From assembly GCF_034424315.1 (NCBI RefSeq), contig NZ_CP139972.1:186001-250000 (forward strand): a stretch of DNA of 64,000 bases, read 5' to 3'. The notes under the pieces were generated by a model. It did no database searches and was not told the DNA's origin. It saw nothing but the letters and a program-made list of their open reading frames with translations. Position 1 is the stretch's first letter; every line of letters starts with the position of its first letter. Positions 35,732 through 44,779 of this stretch are shown here, piece by piece. Source of the stretch: Chitinophaga sancti (GTDB lineage: Bacteria > Bacteroidota > Bacteroidia > Chitinophagales > Chitinophagaceae). A program made the position numbers and the translations under genes.

Positions 35732-36658
35732 CTATTTTTTCTTGTTTGACAATTTTGCAAAGATTTCTTCCAATGAGCTTCTTTCCAGGTGTAGTTCCTG
35801 TAAGCGCCAGCCTCTCTCCACACTATATTTAATCATGTCTTCTGCAATCGCAGGAGTGGTATCAAAACTGACCCTGATCTTATTTCGGGCAATCACTTTT
35901 GCTGCGGTCACCCCCGGTATTGCCATCAGCTCTTCAATCGCTGGTGGTTGCTGCAGGTACAATACCAGCGCACCCGGCGCGATGTAATTATTAAAATCAT
36001 CCACACTGCCGTCGAATACCACCTGCCCCTGTTCGATCATACGGATCGTATCGCAGGTTGCCTGCACCTCTGCAAGGATGTGCGAAGAGAACAATACAGA
36101 ACGTTCTTCACCGATCTCTTTGATCAGTGAACGTACTTCCGCAATCTGGTTTGGATCAAGCCCATTGGTCGGTTCATCCAATACCACCAGTTTGGGTTTG
36201 TGAATGATGGCCTGTGCAATTCCCACACGTTGTCTATACCCACCCGAAAGGTTCTTGATCAAACGTTTACTGAAATGCGCTACACCACAGCGTTCCTTAG
36301 CCTCTTCCATAGCTGCCTTCACTTTGTTGTCCGGAATGAGACGCATATACGCGCAATGACGCAGGTATTCATCTACCGTCAGGTCCAGGTACAAAGGGGC
36401 ATTCTGTGGGAGAAAACCAATGAGCTTCTTCGCCTCCAGCGGATGCTGCCGCAGGTCGATGCCATCGATTAGAACAGTGCCTTCTGTCTGGTTCAATACA
36501 CCACACAGAATATTCATAGTAGTAGATTTACCAGCTCCGTTAGAGCCAAGAAATCCCGTTACACCTTTCTGGATAATCTCAAGGCTGATGTTCCTGATAG
36601 CCCATGCCTTGCTATACCGGTGCGAAAGGTGCCCGATCTTTACAATACTTGTATTCAT
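35732..36658 (-). CDS. ABC transporter ATP-binding protein, GldA-like
   Basis: A 308-residue ABC ATPase: Walker A GSNGAGKST near residue 40, Q-loop FLPQNAPLY near 85, signature LSGGYRQR near 138, Walker B LVVLDEPTNGLDP near 158 and the H-loop His in FSSHIL near 190. The C-terminal extension (about 220-308) is of the DrrA/GldA type. The ATG at 36658 is chosen; the frame runs 57 codons upstream through the terminator region. With the permease/GldG fusion it forms an exporter related to the GldAFG complex reported to affect gliding motility. Whether it acts in motility here is inferred. Confidence 0.87.
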   Translation of the reverse strand: MNTSIVKIGHLSHRYSKAWAIRNISLEIIQKGVTGFLGSNGAGKSTTMNILCGVLNQTEGTVLIDGIDLRQHPLEAKKLIGFLPQNAPLYLDLTVDEYLRHCAYMRLIPDNKVKAAMEEAKERCGVAHFSKRLIKNLSGGYRQRVGIAQAIIHKPKLVVLDEPTNGLDPNQIAEVRSLIKEIGEERSVLFSSHILAEVQATCDTIRMIEQGQVVFDGSVDDFNNYIAPGALVLYLQQPPAIEELMAIPGVTAAKVIARNKIRVSFDTTPAIAEDMIKYSVERGWRLQELHLERSSLEEIFAKLSNKKK

Positions 36659-36690
36659 AGCATTATTTTCAAAAAAGATGGAAAAAGGAA

Positions 36691-36763
36691 GGTATCTCAA
36701 AAGTAATGGTGTTCTGGTGGTACGAAATTCGTAATAAATGAATCCCCTTTCTTTTGAGATACC
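36691..36763 (-). terminator. Terminator-like inverted repeat after susD
   Basis: A perfect 13-bp stem (36691-36703 with 36751-36763) encloses 47 bases that include the small palindrome ACGAAATTCGT. On the minus strand it lies 17 bases after the susD stop and is followed by CCTTCCTTTTTTCC. It separates the SusCD transcript from the ABC operon. Confidence 0.7.
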
Positions 36764-36779
36764 CCCGTTCCCGTTATGA

Positions 36780-38162
36780 CTAATTATAGTCCGGGTTTTG
36801 AACCAGGTTTGGATTGGCGTTGATGGCACTTTGAGGAAGAGGGAAGTAAGCAGCTTTCGCTGTCCATGTAGATTTCAGTGCGCCCAGTACCGTGTTGATA
36901 CGACCGGTTCTGCGCAGGTCAAACCAGCGGAGTCCGTATTCGGCGAACAGCTCATGCCGGCGCTCTGATTCTATTTCCAGGGCCAGCGTAGCAGCATCTG
37001 TAGAAGTGCTGGCACCAAGACCTGCACGAACACGAACGATGTTCATATCTGCTCTTGCAGTATCAGTCAGTTGCAAATGCAAAGATGCTTCTGCACGGAT
37101 CAGGTATTGTTCGGCCAGTCTCAGTACCGCAGGCGCTTCCAGTCGGGTTGTACCAGTGGTATTATTCTGGTACTTGTATGGTTGGTAAGAGATTACGTTG
37201 TTGTAAGTCATGGTATGTATCCATTGCTGTCCACGCTGGTCATCAGCCGTGAAGCTATGACGGAGGGTATCCGCCATGGTATACTGCGTATAAGATGCTG
37301 CCAGTGCAAGCCCCATATAGGTATAACCTGAAGTGGCGCTCAGGTAGGAACCGAATTGCAGGATGGATTCAGTATTGTTTTTTACACTGATATTGGAGAG
37401 TGTGCCCATCGCAAATAACCCGTTATCAATCACATTCGTGGCCTCGTCAATAGCCAGCTGCCATTGCTCAGTATATAAATATACTCTTGCCAGCAATGCA
37501 CCCGCTGCCCACTTTGTAATCACAGTACGGGATCCGCTTTGCGAAGTGAAATCTGCCGGCAGCACCTCTTTTGCATCTTTGAGATCTGCAATGATCTGTG
37601 CATAGATCTCTGCTGCTGTATTCCCGGGTTGCAGAGATGTTACATTCACATCTGTCTTCAATACCAGTGGAACATCCCGATACAGGTTCACGAGGTAGAA
37701 ATAACATAGTCCTCTCATGAATTTTGCATTAGCGATGAGCTGTGTCTTTAAAGAGTCTTTCAGCGCACTGGATGCAGTTACCCCTTCGATCACACTGTTA
37801 AAGCGATAGATGCCTGCATAAATATCAGACCATAAACTATTCACCAGCGATGTACCGGAGGCCGCTGATAAAGGAGAATAGATATTCGTAGCGATTTCAT
37901 CGTAGTTGGAGTTCGCTATATATAATAATTCATCTGCCGCCATGCCATTGACAACCGTCAGGTTGATAGCGAATGCCTGTGAACTCACTGTATTGCTCAT
38001 CGCACCTGAAAGCGCAGCGAGTGCCAGTTTATCAGAACTGAATACCCTTTCCGACGAAGTCTCAGAAATTGGCGCAGGTATTTCAATCATCTTTTCGCAG
38101 GAAGCTAAACTACCAGCTACCAGCATACCTGCAATTATATATTTAAACATTGTAGTAGTCAT
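36780..38162 (-). CDS. SusD/RagB-family outer-membrane lipoprotein
   Basis: A 460-residue surface glycan- or nutrient-binding lipoprotein with lipobox SLASC (Cys near residue 22), a TPR-like helical N-terminal domain (RFNSVIEGV, MRGLCYFYLVNLYRDVPLV near 140) and the SusD C-terminal region (YLIRAEASLH, ERRHELFAEYGLRWFDLRRTGR near 410, FPLPQSAINANPNL at the end). Its start codon shares one base with the susC stop, so the two are translationally coupled. It should cap the SusC barrel. The substrate is not deducible, since no glycosidase or peptidase is attached to the locus. Confidence 0.95.
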   Translation of the reverse strand: MTTTMFKYIIAGMLVAGSLASCEKMIEIPAPISETSSERVFSSDKLALAALSGAMSNTVSSQAFAINLTVVNGMAADELLYIANSNYDEIATNIYSPLSAASGTSLVNSLWSDIYAGIYRFNSVIEGVTASSALKDSLKTQLIANAKFMRGLCYFYLVNLYRDVPLVLKTDVNVTSLQPGNTAAEIYAQIIADLKDAKEVLPADFTSQSGSRTVITKWAAGALLARVYLYTEQWQLAIDEATNVIDNGLFAMGTLSNISVKNNTESILQFGSYLSATSGYTYMGLALAASYTQYTMADTLRHSFTADDQRGQQWIHTMTYNNVISYQPYKYQNNTTGTTRLEAPAVLRLAEQYLIRAEASLHLQLTDTARADMNIVRVRAGLGASTSTDAATLALEIESERRHELFAEYGLRWFDLRRTGRINTVLGALKSTWTAKAAYFPLPQSAINANPNLVQNPDYN

Positions 38163-41100
38163 TAGAGTGAAAGTTTAATGCCAGCAGTGAACGTACGGAG
38201 TGGAGGCAGTGTGAGCCCCTGTGATTCAGGATCGTACCCTTTATATTTGGTAATTGTCAGCAGGTTCTGGCCCTGCAGATAGATGCGTGCAGCTGTCAGA
38301 TGCATGTTGCGTGCAAGATCCGATGGCAGTTCATAGCTGAATGCCATGTTCTTTAGCCGCAGGAAAGAAGCATCTACACGCATTCTGTCTGAGCCCATGT
38401 AATTACCTACTGCCGTTGAATAATTTGCACGTACATGTCGCTGATCTGCTGGTCCGTCAGCCAGGTATTTTTGCAGTGCATCTTCAGAGAGATTGTAGAT
38501 GTATCCCGGTGGATAGAGTGAAGTTGAGAGAATATCTGTACCAATTTGTTTTACGAACTGGAACATGATATCCAGTGTAAACTGCTTGTAAGTAATCGTG
38601 TTGCTGAAACCACCATAGTACTTAGGATAGGCGGTGCCGTAAAAGTAACGGTCGCCCAATCCCAGCGGATATAAACCATAGGAGATGGTACCATTTTTAT
38701 CCATGTCTTCTACTTTCGGCATCCCGGTTGTGCTGTCGTAACCCGCATATTTATATACATAAATACCGGAGATCGGGTTGCCTACCACATAACTGCTGTA
38801 GTAAGAAGTGCTTTTGATGTTTGGGAATGATTTTAGTTTGTTCCTGTTGAAAGAGATGTTGAAATTACTGGTCCAGTTAAAGTTTTTCTTTTGAATATTA
38901 GTCGTGTTCAGGGTAAATTCCATACCACTGTTCTGCACTTTCGCAGGCAGGTTCGCCTGGTAAGAGGAGAAGCCGGATTGTGAACTGATGGTATAGCTTA
39001 CCAGCTGATTACCTGTCTGGTTATTGTAGTATGCCGGTGTGAAACGGATCCGGTCTTTCAGGAAGCCCAGTTCCATTGCAAGCTCAATCTTTTGTGTCTG
39101 TTCCCATTTATATTTGCTGTTAGCAATGCGGGAAGGCACTAAACCGGTATATCCATTATAGCTATATGAAGTGGAGGAATAGGAATCGAGGTACTGATAA
39201 TTACCAATATTGTCAGATCCGGTAATGCCAAAACTGCCTCTTAACTTTCCGAAGCTCAGCCACGCGTGTTGACCCTGCATAAAGCTTTCATCAGAGAATA
39301 CCCAGGCTGCACCAATCGCACCGAAATTACCAAAGCGGTTGTTCGGACCAAACCTTGAAGAACCATCTCTTCTGAAAATACCGTTCAGGATATACCGTTC
39401 ATTATACACATAATTGACGCGGCCCAATATAGAAACAAACTTATAATCAGTTGAACTTGAATAAGTGCTGATTGTAGCTGCTGAACTGACGTTTTCAATG
39501 AAGTCGTCAGAGCTGAAATTGCTTGCGATGGTGTAATACGGTTGTCTTGATTTACGATATTGCCATGAACCACCTGCCATTGCAGAAATTTTGCCTTTAC
39601 CCAGCACTTTTACATAACTGATCTGTGGTTCTATAATATAGTTGTTGGTATAGCTGTATACGAAAGCTGCTCTTGATACCGCGGTAGTAGAAGTCGGATC
39701 CTGTGCTGCTCTTGGTGTGAGTTGTGCCTGGTCCATATCAGCACGGCCAAAGCCGCCCATTACTTTCAGATCAAGGCCCGGGAGCAGTTTGTAACGGATG
39801 TTCAGACTGCTGTTTATATTGGAACTTTTATTCCTGTTGGTCACTGACATAACGCCCAGTGGATTGGAGAAATAAGTATTGAAATACAAAGAGCCATCCT
39901 TGTTATATAGCGGGAAGTCAGGCGACAACTGGTATGCCAGTGTCGTCAGATCCTGCAGCGCCAGGGTATTATTATCTGCTAAATACATGGCCGAAAAACC
40001 AATAGATAATTTCTGATCTAAAGAGCGGTGGTTGATGCTCACGTTTAAAGACCCACGATTATAGAACTTATCCATGTAGTAAACGGTGCTTTCATGGTGG
40101 TAGGTACCGCTGAGCAGGAAGTTGGTTCTTTCATCACCACCAGACAAACTGATATTGGCTTCTGTAGATTTGGCCGTATTACCGATCAGTAGTTGCTGGA
40201 AGTCAGTATAAGCGGTGGTGTCCCATGTTTTCAGATCCGGGGCATTGCTGGTGGTTGGCGTCAGACCAGCATTGGCAAAACCCTGTCTGCGCAACGCCAG
40301 GTATTTCGGTGTCTTTAAAGTATTAAGCATATGCGGCACGTGTGACATGCCTGTGTTCACATTGATGTTGAGGAGTGTTTTCCCGGCACGTCCCTTTTTC
40401 GTGGTGATGAGGATCACACCATTTGCCCCACGGGAACCGTAGATGGCGGTAGCGTCGCCATCTTTCAGTATTTCCACCTGTTCAATATCGCCTGGACTGA
40501 TGCTGTTCAGCGGACTGGTAGCACCGTTTGCACCGTTGATCACGAAGCCTGTCTGGGCATTGATGGCGTCAGAGAGAAAGGGAACACCGTCTACAATATA
40601 AAGGGGCTGTGAGTTTTGCAGGAGTGAGTTCACGCCGCGTATCTGCACGGTGAATGCTGATCCTGGAAAACCATTGCTTTGAACGATGGTCATACCGGGC
40701 ATTCTTCCCTGCATGGCCTGGAGTACGTTGGTAACGGGTTGTTTCTCGATGGCCCTGGCATCTACGCTGGCCGTACTACCGGTAGAGAGTTTTTGTGTCT
40801 CGGTATAGTAACCTTTGTTGATAATAATTTCGTTGAGGTTGCTGATAGCCGTTTCGAGAATAACCGTGAGTTGTATCCCGTTATTTTTTGTTACAATGAC
40901 ATTCTTATTGTAATTCGTGATCAGTGGTTCAGCGGTCCATTCTTCGCCTGATTTGCGGATGACTATTTCGATGGGCGCATAGCCTACCATGGAGAATTGC
41001 AGGATCATGCCTTCGGTTACAGCGCCGATGCTGAAGGTTCCTTTAGGTGTGGTAGTGGTACCACCTAATCCGATAACGCGTACGGAGGCACCTGGCAAGG

Positions 41101-41572
41101 TTTCGCCTGCTTTGTTTTTCACGGTACCGGTGATGTCTATTCTTGGAATAGGGAGCCCGATGGGGGTGGGCGCGAAGTCTTTTTGGGAGAGGTAGATGGT
41201 TTTGCCTTCGATGAGGTAGGTGAGGGGTTCTCTTGCGAGAACGAGGTCAAGGAAATTAGCCAGCGACATGTCCTGGACGGAGATGGATACGGGAGTGGCG
41301 GTTTGTAGCACATCTCTGTTGTAGAAAGCGACATAGCCGGTTTGTTTCTCGACGGCGTTAAGGACCTGCTTTAACGGGAGATGTTTTCCCGTAAAAGTAA
41401 TGCGTTGAGAAAATCCTGTGGCCTGTACCTGTAGAAAGGCGACAGTTAATAAGATCACTGTTAATTTCATTGCTCTTACCAGATTTGGTTGAAGTCGCGA
41501 TTGCTGCTGCGACCTTTGTGGCAGGGGTATAGGAAGCCCTAACCAATTTGCAGTTTTTTGCATAAATTGCAT
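38162..41572 (-). CDS. SusC/RagA-family TonB-dependent transporter with STN domain
   Basis: A 1136-residue outer-membrane transporter. After an N-terminal extension and signal segment (about 35-55) comes an STN signalling domain (about 60-125, with ITFTGKHLPLKQVLNAVEKQ). A carboxypeptidase-like CarbD regulatory domain follows (about 145-225), then the plug with the GFPGSAFTVQIRGVNSL and VDGVPFLSDAIN motifs and the beta-barrel. The STN domain implies transmembrane signalling to the FecR protein encoded upstream. The start may be 41572, 41563 or, if the extension is not real, 41470. It is downstream of the sigma and FecR genes and coupled to susD. Confidence 0.95.
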   Translation of the reverse strand: MQFMQKTANWLGLPIPLPQRSQQQSRLQPNLVRAMKLTVILLTVAFLQVQATGFSQRITFTGKHLPLKQVLNAVEKQTGYVAFYNRDVLQTATPVSISVQDMSLANFLDLVLAREPLTYLIEGKTIYLSQKDFAPTPIGLPIPRIDITGTVKNKAGETLPGASVRVIGLGGTTTTPKGTFSIGAVTEGMILQFSMVGYAPIEIVIRKSGEEWTAEPLITNYNKNVIVTKNNGIQLTVILETAISNLNEIIINKGYYTETQKLSTGSTASVDARAIEKQPVTNVLQAMQGRMPGMTIVQSNGFPGSAFTVQIRGVNSLLQNSQPLYIVDGVPFLSDAINAQTGFVINGANGATSPLNSISPGDIEQVEILKDGDATAIYGSRGANGVILITTKKGRAGKTLLNINVNTGMSHVPHMLNTLKTPKYLALRRQGFANAGLTPTTSNAPDLKTWDTTAYTDFQQLLIGNTAKSTEANISLSGGDERTNFLLSGTYHHESTVYYMDKFYNRGSLNVSINHRSLDQKLSIGFSAMYLADNNTLALQDLTTLAYQLSPDFPLYNKDGSLYFNTYFSNPLGVMSVTNRNKSSNINSSLNIRYKLLPGLDLKVMGGFGRADMDQAQLTPRAAQDPTSTTAVSRAAFVYSYTNNYIIEPQISYVKVLGKGKISAMAGGSWQYRKSRQPYYTIASNFSSDDFIENVSSAATISTYSSSTDYKFVSILGRVNYVYNERYILNGIFRRDGSSRFGPNNRFGNFGAIGAAWVFSDESFMQGQHAWLSFGKLRGSFGITGSDNIGNYQYLDSYSSTSYSYNGYTGLVPSRIANSKYKWEQTQKIELAMELGFLKDRIRFTPAYYNNQTGNQLVSYTISSQSGFSSYQANLPAKVQNSGMEFTLNTTNIQKKNFNWTSNFNISFNRNKLKSFPNIKSTSYYSSYVVGNPISGIYVYKYAGYDSTTGMPKVEDMDKNGTISYGLYPLGLGDRYFYGTAYPKYYGGFSNTITYKQFTLDIMFQFVKQIGTDILSTSLYPPGYIYNLSEDALQKYLADGPADQRHVRANYSTAVGNYMGSDRMRVDASFLRLKNMAFSYELPSDLARNMHLTAARIYLQGQNLLTITKYKGYDPESQGLTLPPLRTFTAGIKLSL

Positions 41573-41931
41573 TGTTTGGCTGTTAAAAAGAAGTCTTGAA
41601 GCTAATTTTTACCGGGTCGGACGTTGCCGGGAGTGTTCCACCACTTCCGGTTTTGTTTTTTGAGCCCGGGTGTTTTATTGGTTGTTTGGGAGTGGATTAG
41701 TACTCCCGATGTGTGTAGTAAGGTGCCATGTGTTCACGTTGATTTTGGTTTGTTGATTGCATTGATTGTGATAATTATATTGATTTTGGCTTTTGATTGG
41801 CGATTGCTGATTTTTGATTGCAGTTGTCGTTTTTGACAGTTTTTGTCGGCTTTGCGGTTGGTTTGTTATTGCGTATTTCTTGCTAAGCGTATAAGGGCTT
41901 ACCTGTTTTAATTCTTTTCTTATTTCTCCTA
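41573..41931 (-). other. susC leader with TTGATTG repeats
   Basis: The 359-base spacer between fecR and susC has no credible gene. On the plus strand, TTGATTG occurs at 41753, 41762, 41793 and 41814 (CAATCAA on the transcribed minus strand), with spacings of 9, 31 and 21 bp that are close to whole helical turns. This is a plausible regulator-binding array or simply compositional repetition; no terminator for fecR was seen. Confidence 0.45.
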
Positions 41932-43068
41932 TTATTTATACACCACCAGTCTCCGCTCTCCCTCCAATCTGAAATGCACTCCTGTCGCCTCCAGCCCTCT
42001 TAATAGCCCTGCCAAAGATACATCCCTGCTCATTTTACCTCCGAATACGATATCTGGTACATTAGGCGCGTACACCACTTCAATATCATACCACCGTTCG
42101 AGCTGTCGCATTATTCCCCGCAGCGATTCCCCTTCAAAATTAAATATGCCATTCTTCCACGCGGTAATTTTTTCGACGTCGGCGTTTACGATTGTCAACG
42201 TTGTGGTGAGCTGTGCGGTTTGTCCGGGCCGCAGCAGCGTGTTCTGTATTTTCACGGCTCCGTCTACCAGGGTGGTATTGATGGCGGATTCGTCAGTGTA
42301 AGCGTTGATGTTAAAGCTGGTACCCAGTACAGCTATTTCGGCCTTGCCTGGTATATTTACGAAAAATGGCTGGCTGGCGTTGGGAGCAATTTCAAAATAT
42401 GCTTCGCCACAGATGTCCACGCGTCTTTCCGGACTGGTGAAGGCGGTTGGATAGCGGAGAGAGCTCTGGGCATTGAGCCATACTTTGGAGCCGTCAGGCA
42501 GGATGACGGTGAATTGCCGGCCTTTTGGGGTAGTCATGGTGTTGAACGCAGTGCTGTTGCCAGCGCCTTCATAATTGAGCTGTCCCTTATGTAAGGTGGC
42601 GTTAGTGCCGGAAACCTGACCATTTGCCAGGCTGTCAAGGACTACCTGGTCGCCATTGGCGAGGGTAAGAATAGCACCTTGTTTACCTGGCAGAATGTCG
42701 GTCAGTTGTATGGTTGGTTTAATAAAAGCGGCCGGGTGCTGATGATGAGACCAGTAGAAGGTGGTGCCTGAGATGAGCAGGGTTGCTATGGCAGCAGCTG
42801 CGGCCCACTGGTAGCGTATCTTCCTGACTGGCCGGCGTTGAGATTGGATTTTTTGTTGTACACGCGCCCATTGTTCATCAGGGGATACCTGATGGTAATA
42901 TTGCAGATCATGGTGTGGCCACTGGCCGGAGATGATCTCGGTTAATACTTGCTGGTTGCGGGTATCGGCGGAGAGCCAGGCCTGGAGGGCCTGGGATTCT
43001 TCAGGCGAAAGTGCCTGTTGCGACCAGGATTTGTATAGCACACGAAGCAATAGTGAGTTTGGTTGCAT
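41932..43068 (-). CDS. FecR-family anti-sigma factor
   Basis: A 378-residue inner-membrane protein. A cytoplasmic anti-sigma part (about 1-80) is followed by one membrane segment (about 86-105, AAAAAIATLLISGTTFYW), the periplasmic FecR domain (about 140-270; TPKGRQFTVILPDGSKVWLNAQSSL, RRVDICGEAYFEI, VLGTSFNINAY) and the C-terminal DUF4974 domain that contacts the STN domain of SusC. It relays transport status to the ECF sigma factor encoded 67 bases upstream. Gene order sigma-fecR-susC-susD is the standard regulated uptake cassette of Bacteroidota. Confidence 0.93.
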   Translation of the reverse strand: MQPNSLLLRVLYKSWSQQALSPEESQALQAWLSADTRNQQVLTEIISGQWPHHDLQYYHQVSPDEQWARVQQKIQSQRRPVRKIRYQWAAAAAIATLLISGTTFYWSHHQHPAAFIKPTIQLTDILPGKQGAILTLANGDQVVLDSLANGQVSGTNATLHKGQLNYEGAGNSTAFNTMTTPKGRQFTVILPDGSKVWLNAQSSLRYPTAFTSPERRVDICGEAYFEIAPNASQPFFVNIPGKAEIAVLGTSFNINAYTDESAINTTLVDGAVKIQNTLLRPGQTAQLTTTLTIVNADVEKITAWKNGIFNFEGESLRGIMRQLERWYDIEVVYAPNVPDIVFGGKMSRDVSLAGLLRGLEATGVHFRLEGERRLVVYK

Positions 43069-43135
43069 ATGATACTTAAACGAGCGGGAAAGGGAAGTGC
43101 AACAGGATGGTGAAAATTTATTTTAGATTTTTTGC

Positions 43136-43732
43136 CTATCTCTTTATCAAAGCCAGCAATATTACGACCACTTCAAGCAACTGCTTCTCCAGCAACAATT
43201 TCCTCAATTGTACCAGCGCCCTTGATTTCTCCATTCTTACATGGGCCTCGGTCATAGATAGCAATCGGGCTATTTCCCCTGTTTTCTTTTCTTTGAGGAA
43301 ACTATATTCCAATATCTGCCTTGACCGTTCCGGCAGGCTTTTCAGCTCTGAAAGGATCAGCTGTAGTAATTCGGTTTGCAGTATCCTGGCGTCGATAGAA
43401 ATATCTGGTTCATTGGTAATGTCTGTGATGGCCTCTTGCGCATTGTTCACGACCTGTCTGTGTTTGAGTAGGTCATAGCAGGCATTCCGGACGGTGATAT
43501 ATAGAAATGATTTAATAGCATTGCCATTATTAAATTGTACACGGCGCTCCCATAGTGCCGCAAACGCGGTACTGACTACATCTTCCGCTTCTTCTTTCTG
43601 CCCAAGTATTTTATGTGCGAAATAGCACAGTGGTTGGAGCTGCGCGTTAAAGATAGTGCGGAATGCATATTCGTCGCCCCGCGAGAAGCGTAGGATGATG
43701 TCCGGATCGTTATAAGGTGTAAGAATTGTCAA
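43136..43732 (-). CDS. ECF RNA polymerase sigma-70 factor
   Basis: A 198-residue ECF sigma factor with region 2 (about 25-90; FNAQLQPLCYFAHKILGQKEEAEDVVSTAFAALWE) and region 4 (about 130-185; LPERSRQILEYSFLKEKKTGEIARLLSMTEAHVRMEKSRAL). It pairs with the FecR protein encoded downstream and should direct transcription of the SusCD genes. The only start that keeps the N-terminus is TTG at 43732, since no ATG is available before the conserved region. This is unusual and may indicate low translation. Confidence 0.92.
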   Translation of the reverse strand: MTILTPYNDPDIILRFSRGDEYAFRTIFNAQLQPLCYFAHKILGQKEEAEDVVSTAFAALWERRVQFNNGNAIKSFLYITVRNACYDLLKHRQVVNNAQEAITDITNEPDISIDARILQTELLQLILSELKSLPERSRQILEYSFLKEKKTGEIARLLSMTEAHVRMEKSRALVQLRKLLLEKQLLEVVVILLALIKR

Positions 43733-43877
43733 GTCAGCCGAAAGTTAGACACACGTTTTGCATTCGGTCAAAAATACTATTTTTTTAATAGGTTGATAGT
43801 GGGATTTGTTTTTTGGGCGGGCAGGATAGGGTTTGGTCTACCTGCTTTATACTATTTTGTCCGAAATTCCACCCACT

Positions 43878-44069
43878 TTGCTGGGAGCATGGTTTGGAAA
43901 GAACGGGCTTGAATTATCAGGGCGTTCGAATGGGATTGATGAAACACCCGTAGTACCTTATTCAGAGCAGAAGAGTATTTCGACCCAGGAAACTTTTAAT
44001 AACGATACGATTGATATAACGTTTCTGAAAAGGGAATTGGTGCGGATGACAGAAAAGATCGGATTTGAG
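43878..44069 (+). pseudogene. Fragment of DNA polymerase IV (dinB)
   Basis: About 64 codons match the central/little-finger part of Y-family polymerase DinB: AWFGKNGLEL, then a stretch with NGIDETPVVPYSEQKSIS, then ETFNNDTIDI and MTEKIGFE. The palm and finger domains with the catalytic carboxylates are absent upstream, and the reading changes to unrelated sequence after GFE. The region is flanked by non-coding sequence, so this is a decayed remnant rather than a gene. A 92-codon frame (43833-44111) contains it. Confidence 0.75.
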
Positions 44070-44239
44070 TGCTGGTGCTGGGGTATCTGGTGTATACGAA
44101 GGAGACAGTGACGAGGGGGAAGCGATGGAAAAGGTGGGGGTAAAGCAGCTGGAGACGGGGAATAGCAGCCCTAAACCGGCTCAATGATGCGGCTTTTCAA
44201 ACCAGGACAAATGAAATAATTATTTAAAACAGGCAGTAT

Positions 44240-44779
44240 TTATTCCAAATGGATTTCTCGCACGGTTTCATTTCCTGGCAGATCCACCGCAACAGCAATT
44301 AATTTCCCGCCAGCTGGCAGACTGGCGGCTTTGTAATACCAGTCCACTCCATTCCGGCCCGGGATGGCGGCTCCTCTTTCCAGGATTGTACCTGCAGAGT
44401 CGAGTACGCGCACTTCAACTGCTGCAACCCGGAATTCATCTTTTGCTTTTACAACAACTGTTGTGTCTTCGAATTGAATATGCTGTATTTCAGGCGAGTT
44501 ATAGGCATCTTTAACTGCCATGTTGTAAGCGTTCTGTCCGGGGCCTGCTTTGGACTTATAATAGTCTTTAAGGACCGGATCCTTCAGCATTTGCTTTGCA
44601 TAAGCAGCAGCAACCATCATCTTATAACGCGCTTCCTGTTGCTTTGGGGTCGGTTTTTTATTGGACCGTCCGCGTTTTTTAGCCATTATGATCTGGCCAT
44701 TCCGTTCGTAAATGGTGATTTCTCCGCCGAGGGTGCCGCGTACGGACTGAAGGAGTATGTTGTCTTTTACAAGAGCCAT
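44240..44779 (-). CDS. Conserved hypothetical protein with basic N-terminus
   Basis: A 179-residue protein of unknown function. The N-terminal third (VRGTLGGEITIYERNGQIIMAKKRG, then KKPTPKQQEARYKM) is small and basic; the middle is helical, with a YYKSKAGPGQNAYNMAVKDAY stretch. Residues about 100-179 look like an Ig/beta-sandwich domain (VRVLDSAGTILERGAA, LIAVAVDLPGNETVREI). Similar short proteins seem recurrent in Bacteroidota, but I know no function. There is no signal peptide. A perfect 22-bp palindrome lies 100 bases upstream of its start. Confidence 0.7.
   Translation of the reverse strand: MALVKDNILLQSVRGTLGGEITIYERNGQIIMAKKRGRSNKKPTPKQQEARYKMMVAAAYAKQMLKDPVLKDYYKSKAGPGQNAYNMAVKDAYNSPEIQHIQFEDTTVVVKAKDEFRVAAVEVRVLDSAGTILERGAAIPGRNGVDWYYKAASLPAGGKLIAVAVDLPGNETVREIHLE

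Noticed and set aside
41624..41836. 70-codon plus-strand frame in the susC leader
   Set aside because: Hydrophobic low-complexity translation driven by GATTG-type repeats; no start context and no homologue recognised.
44105..44185. Continuation of the dinB fragment after 44069
   Set aside because: No DinB little-finger sequence could be followed in any frame past the GFE motif.
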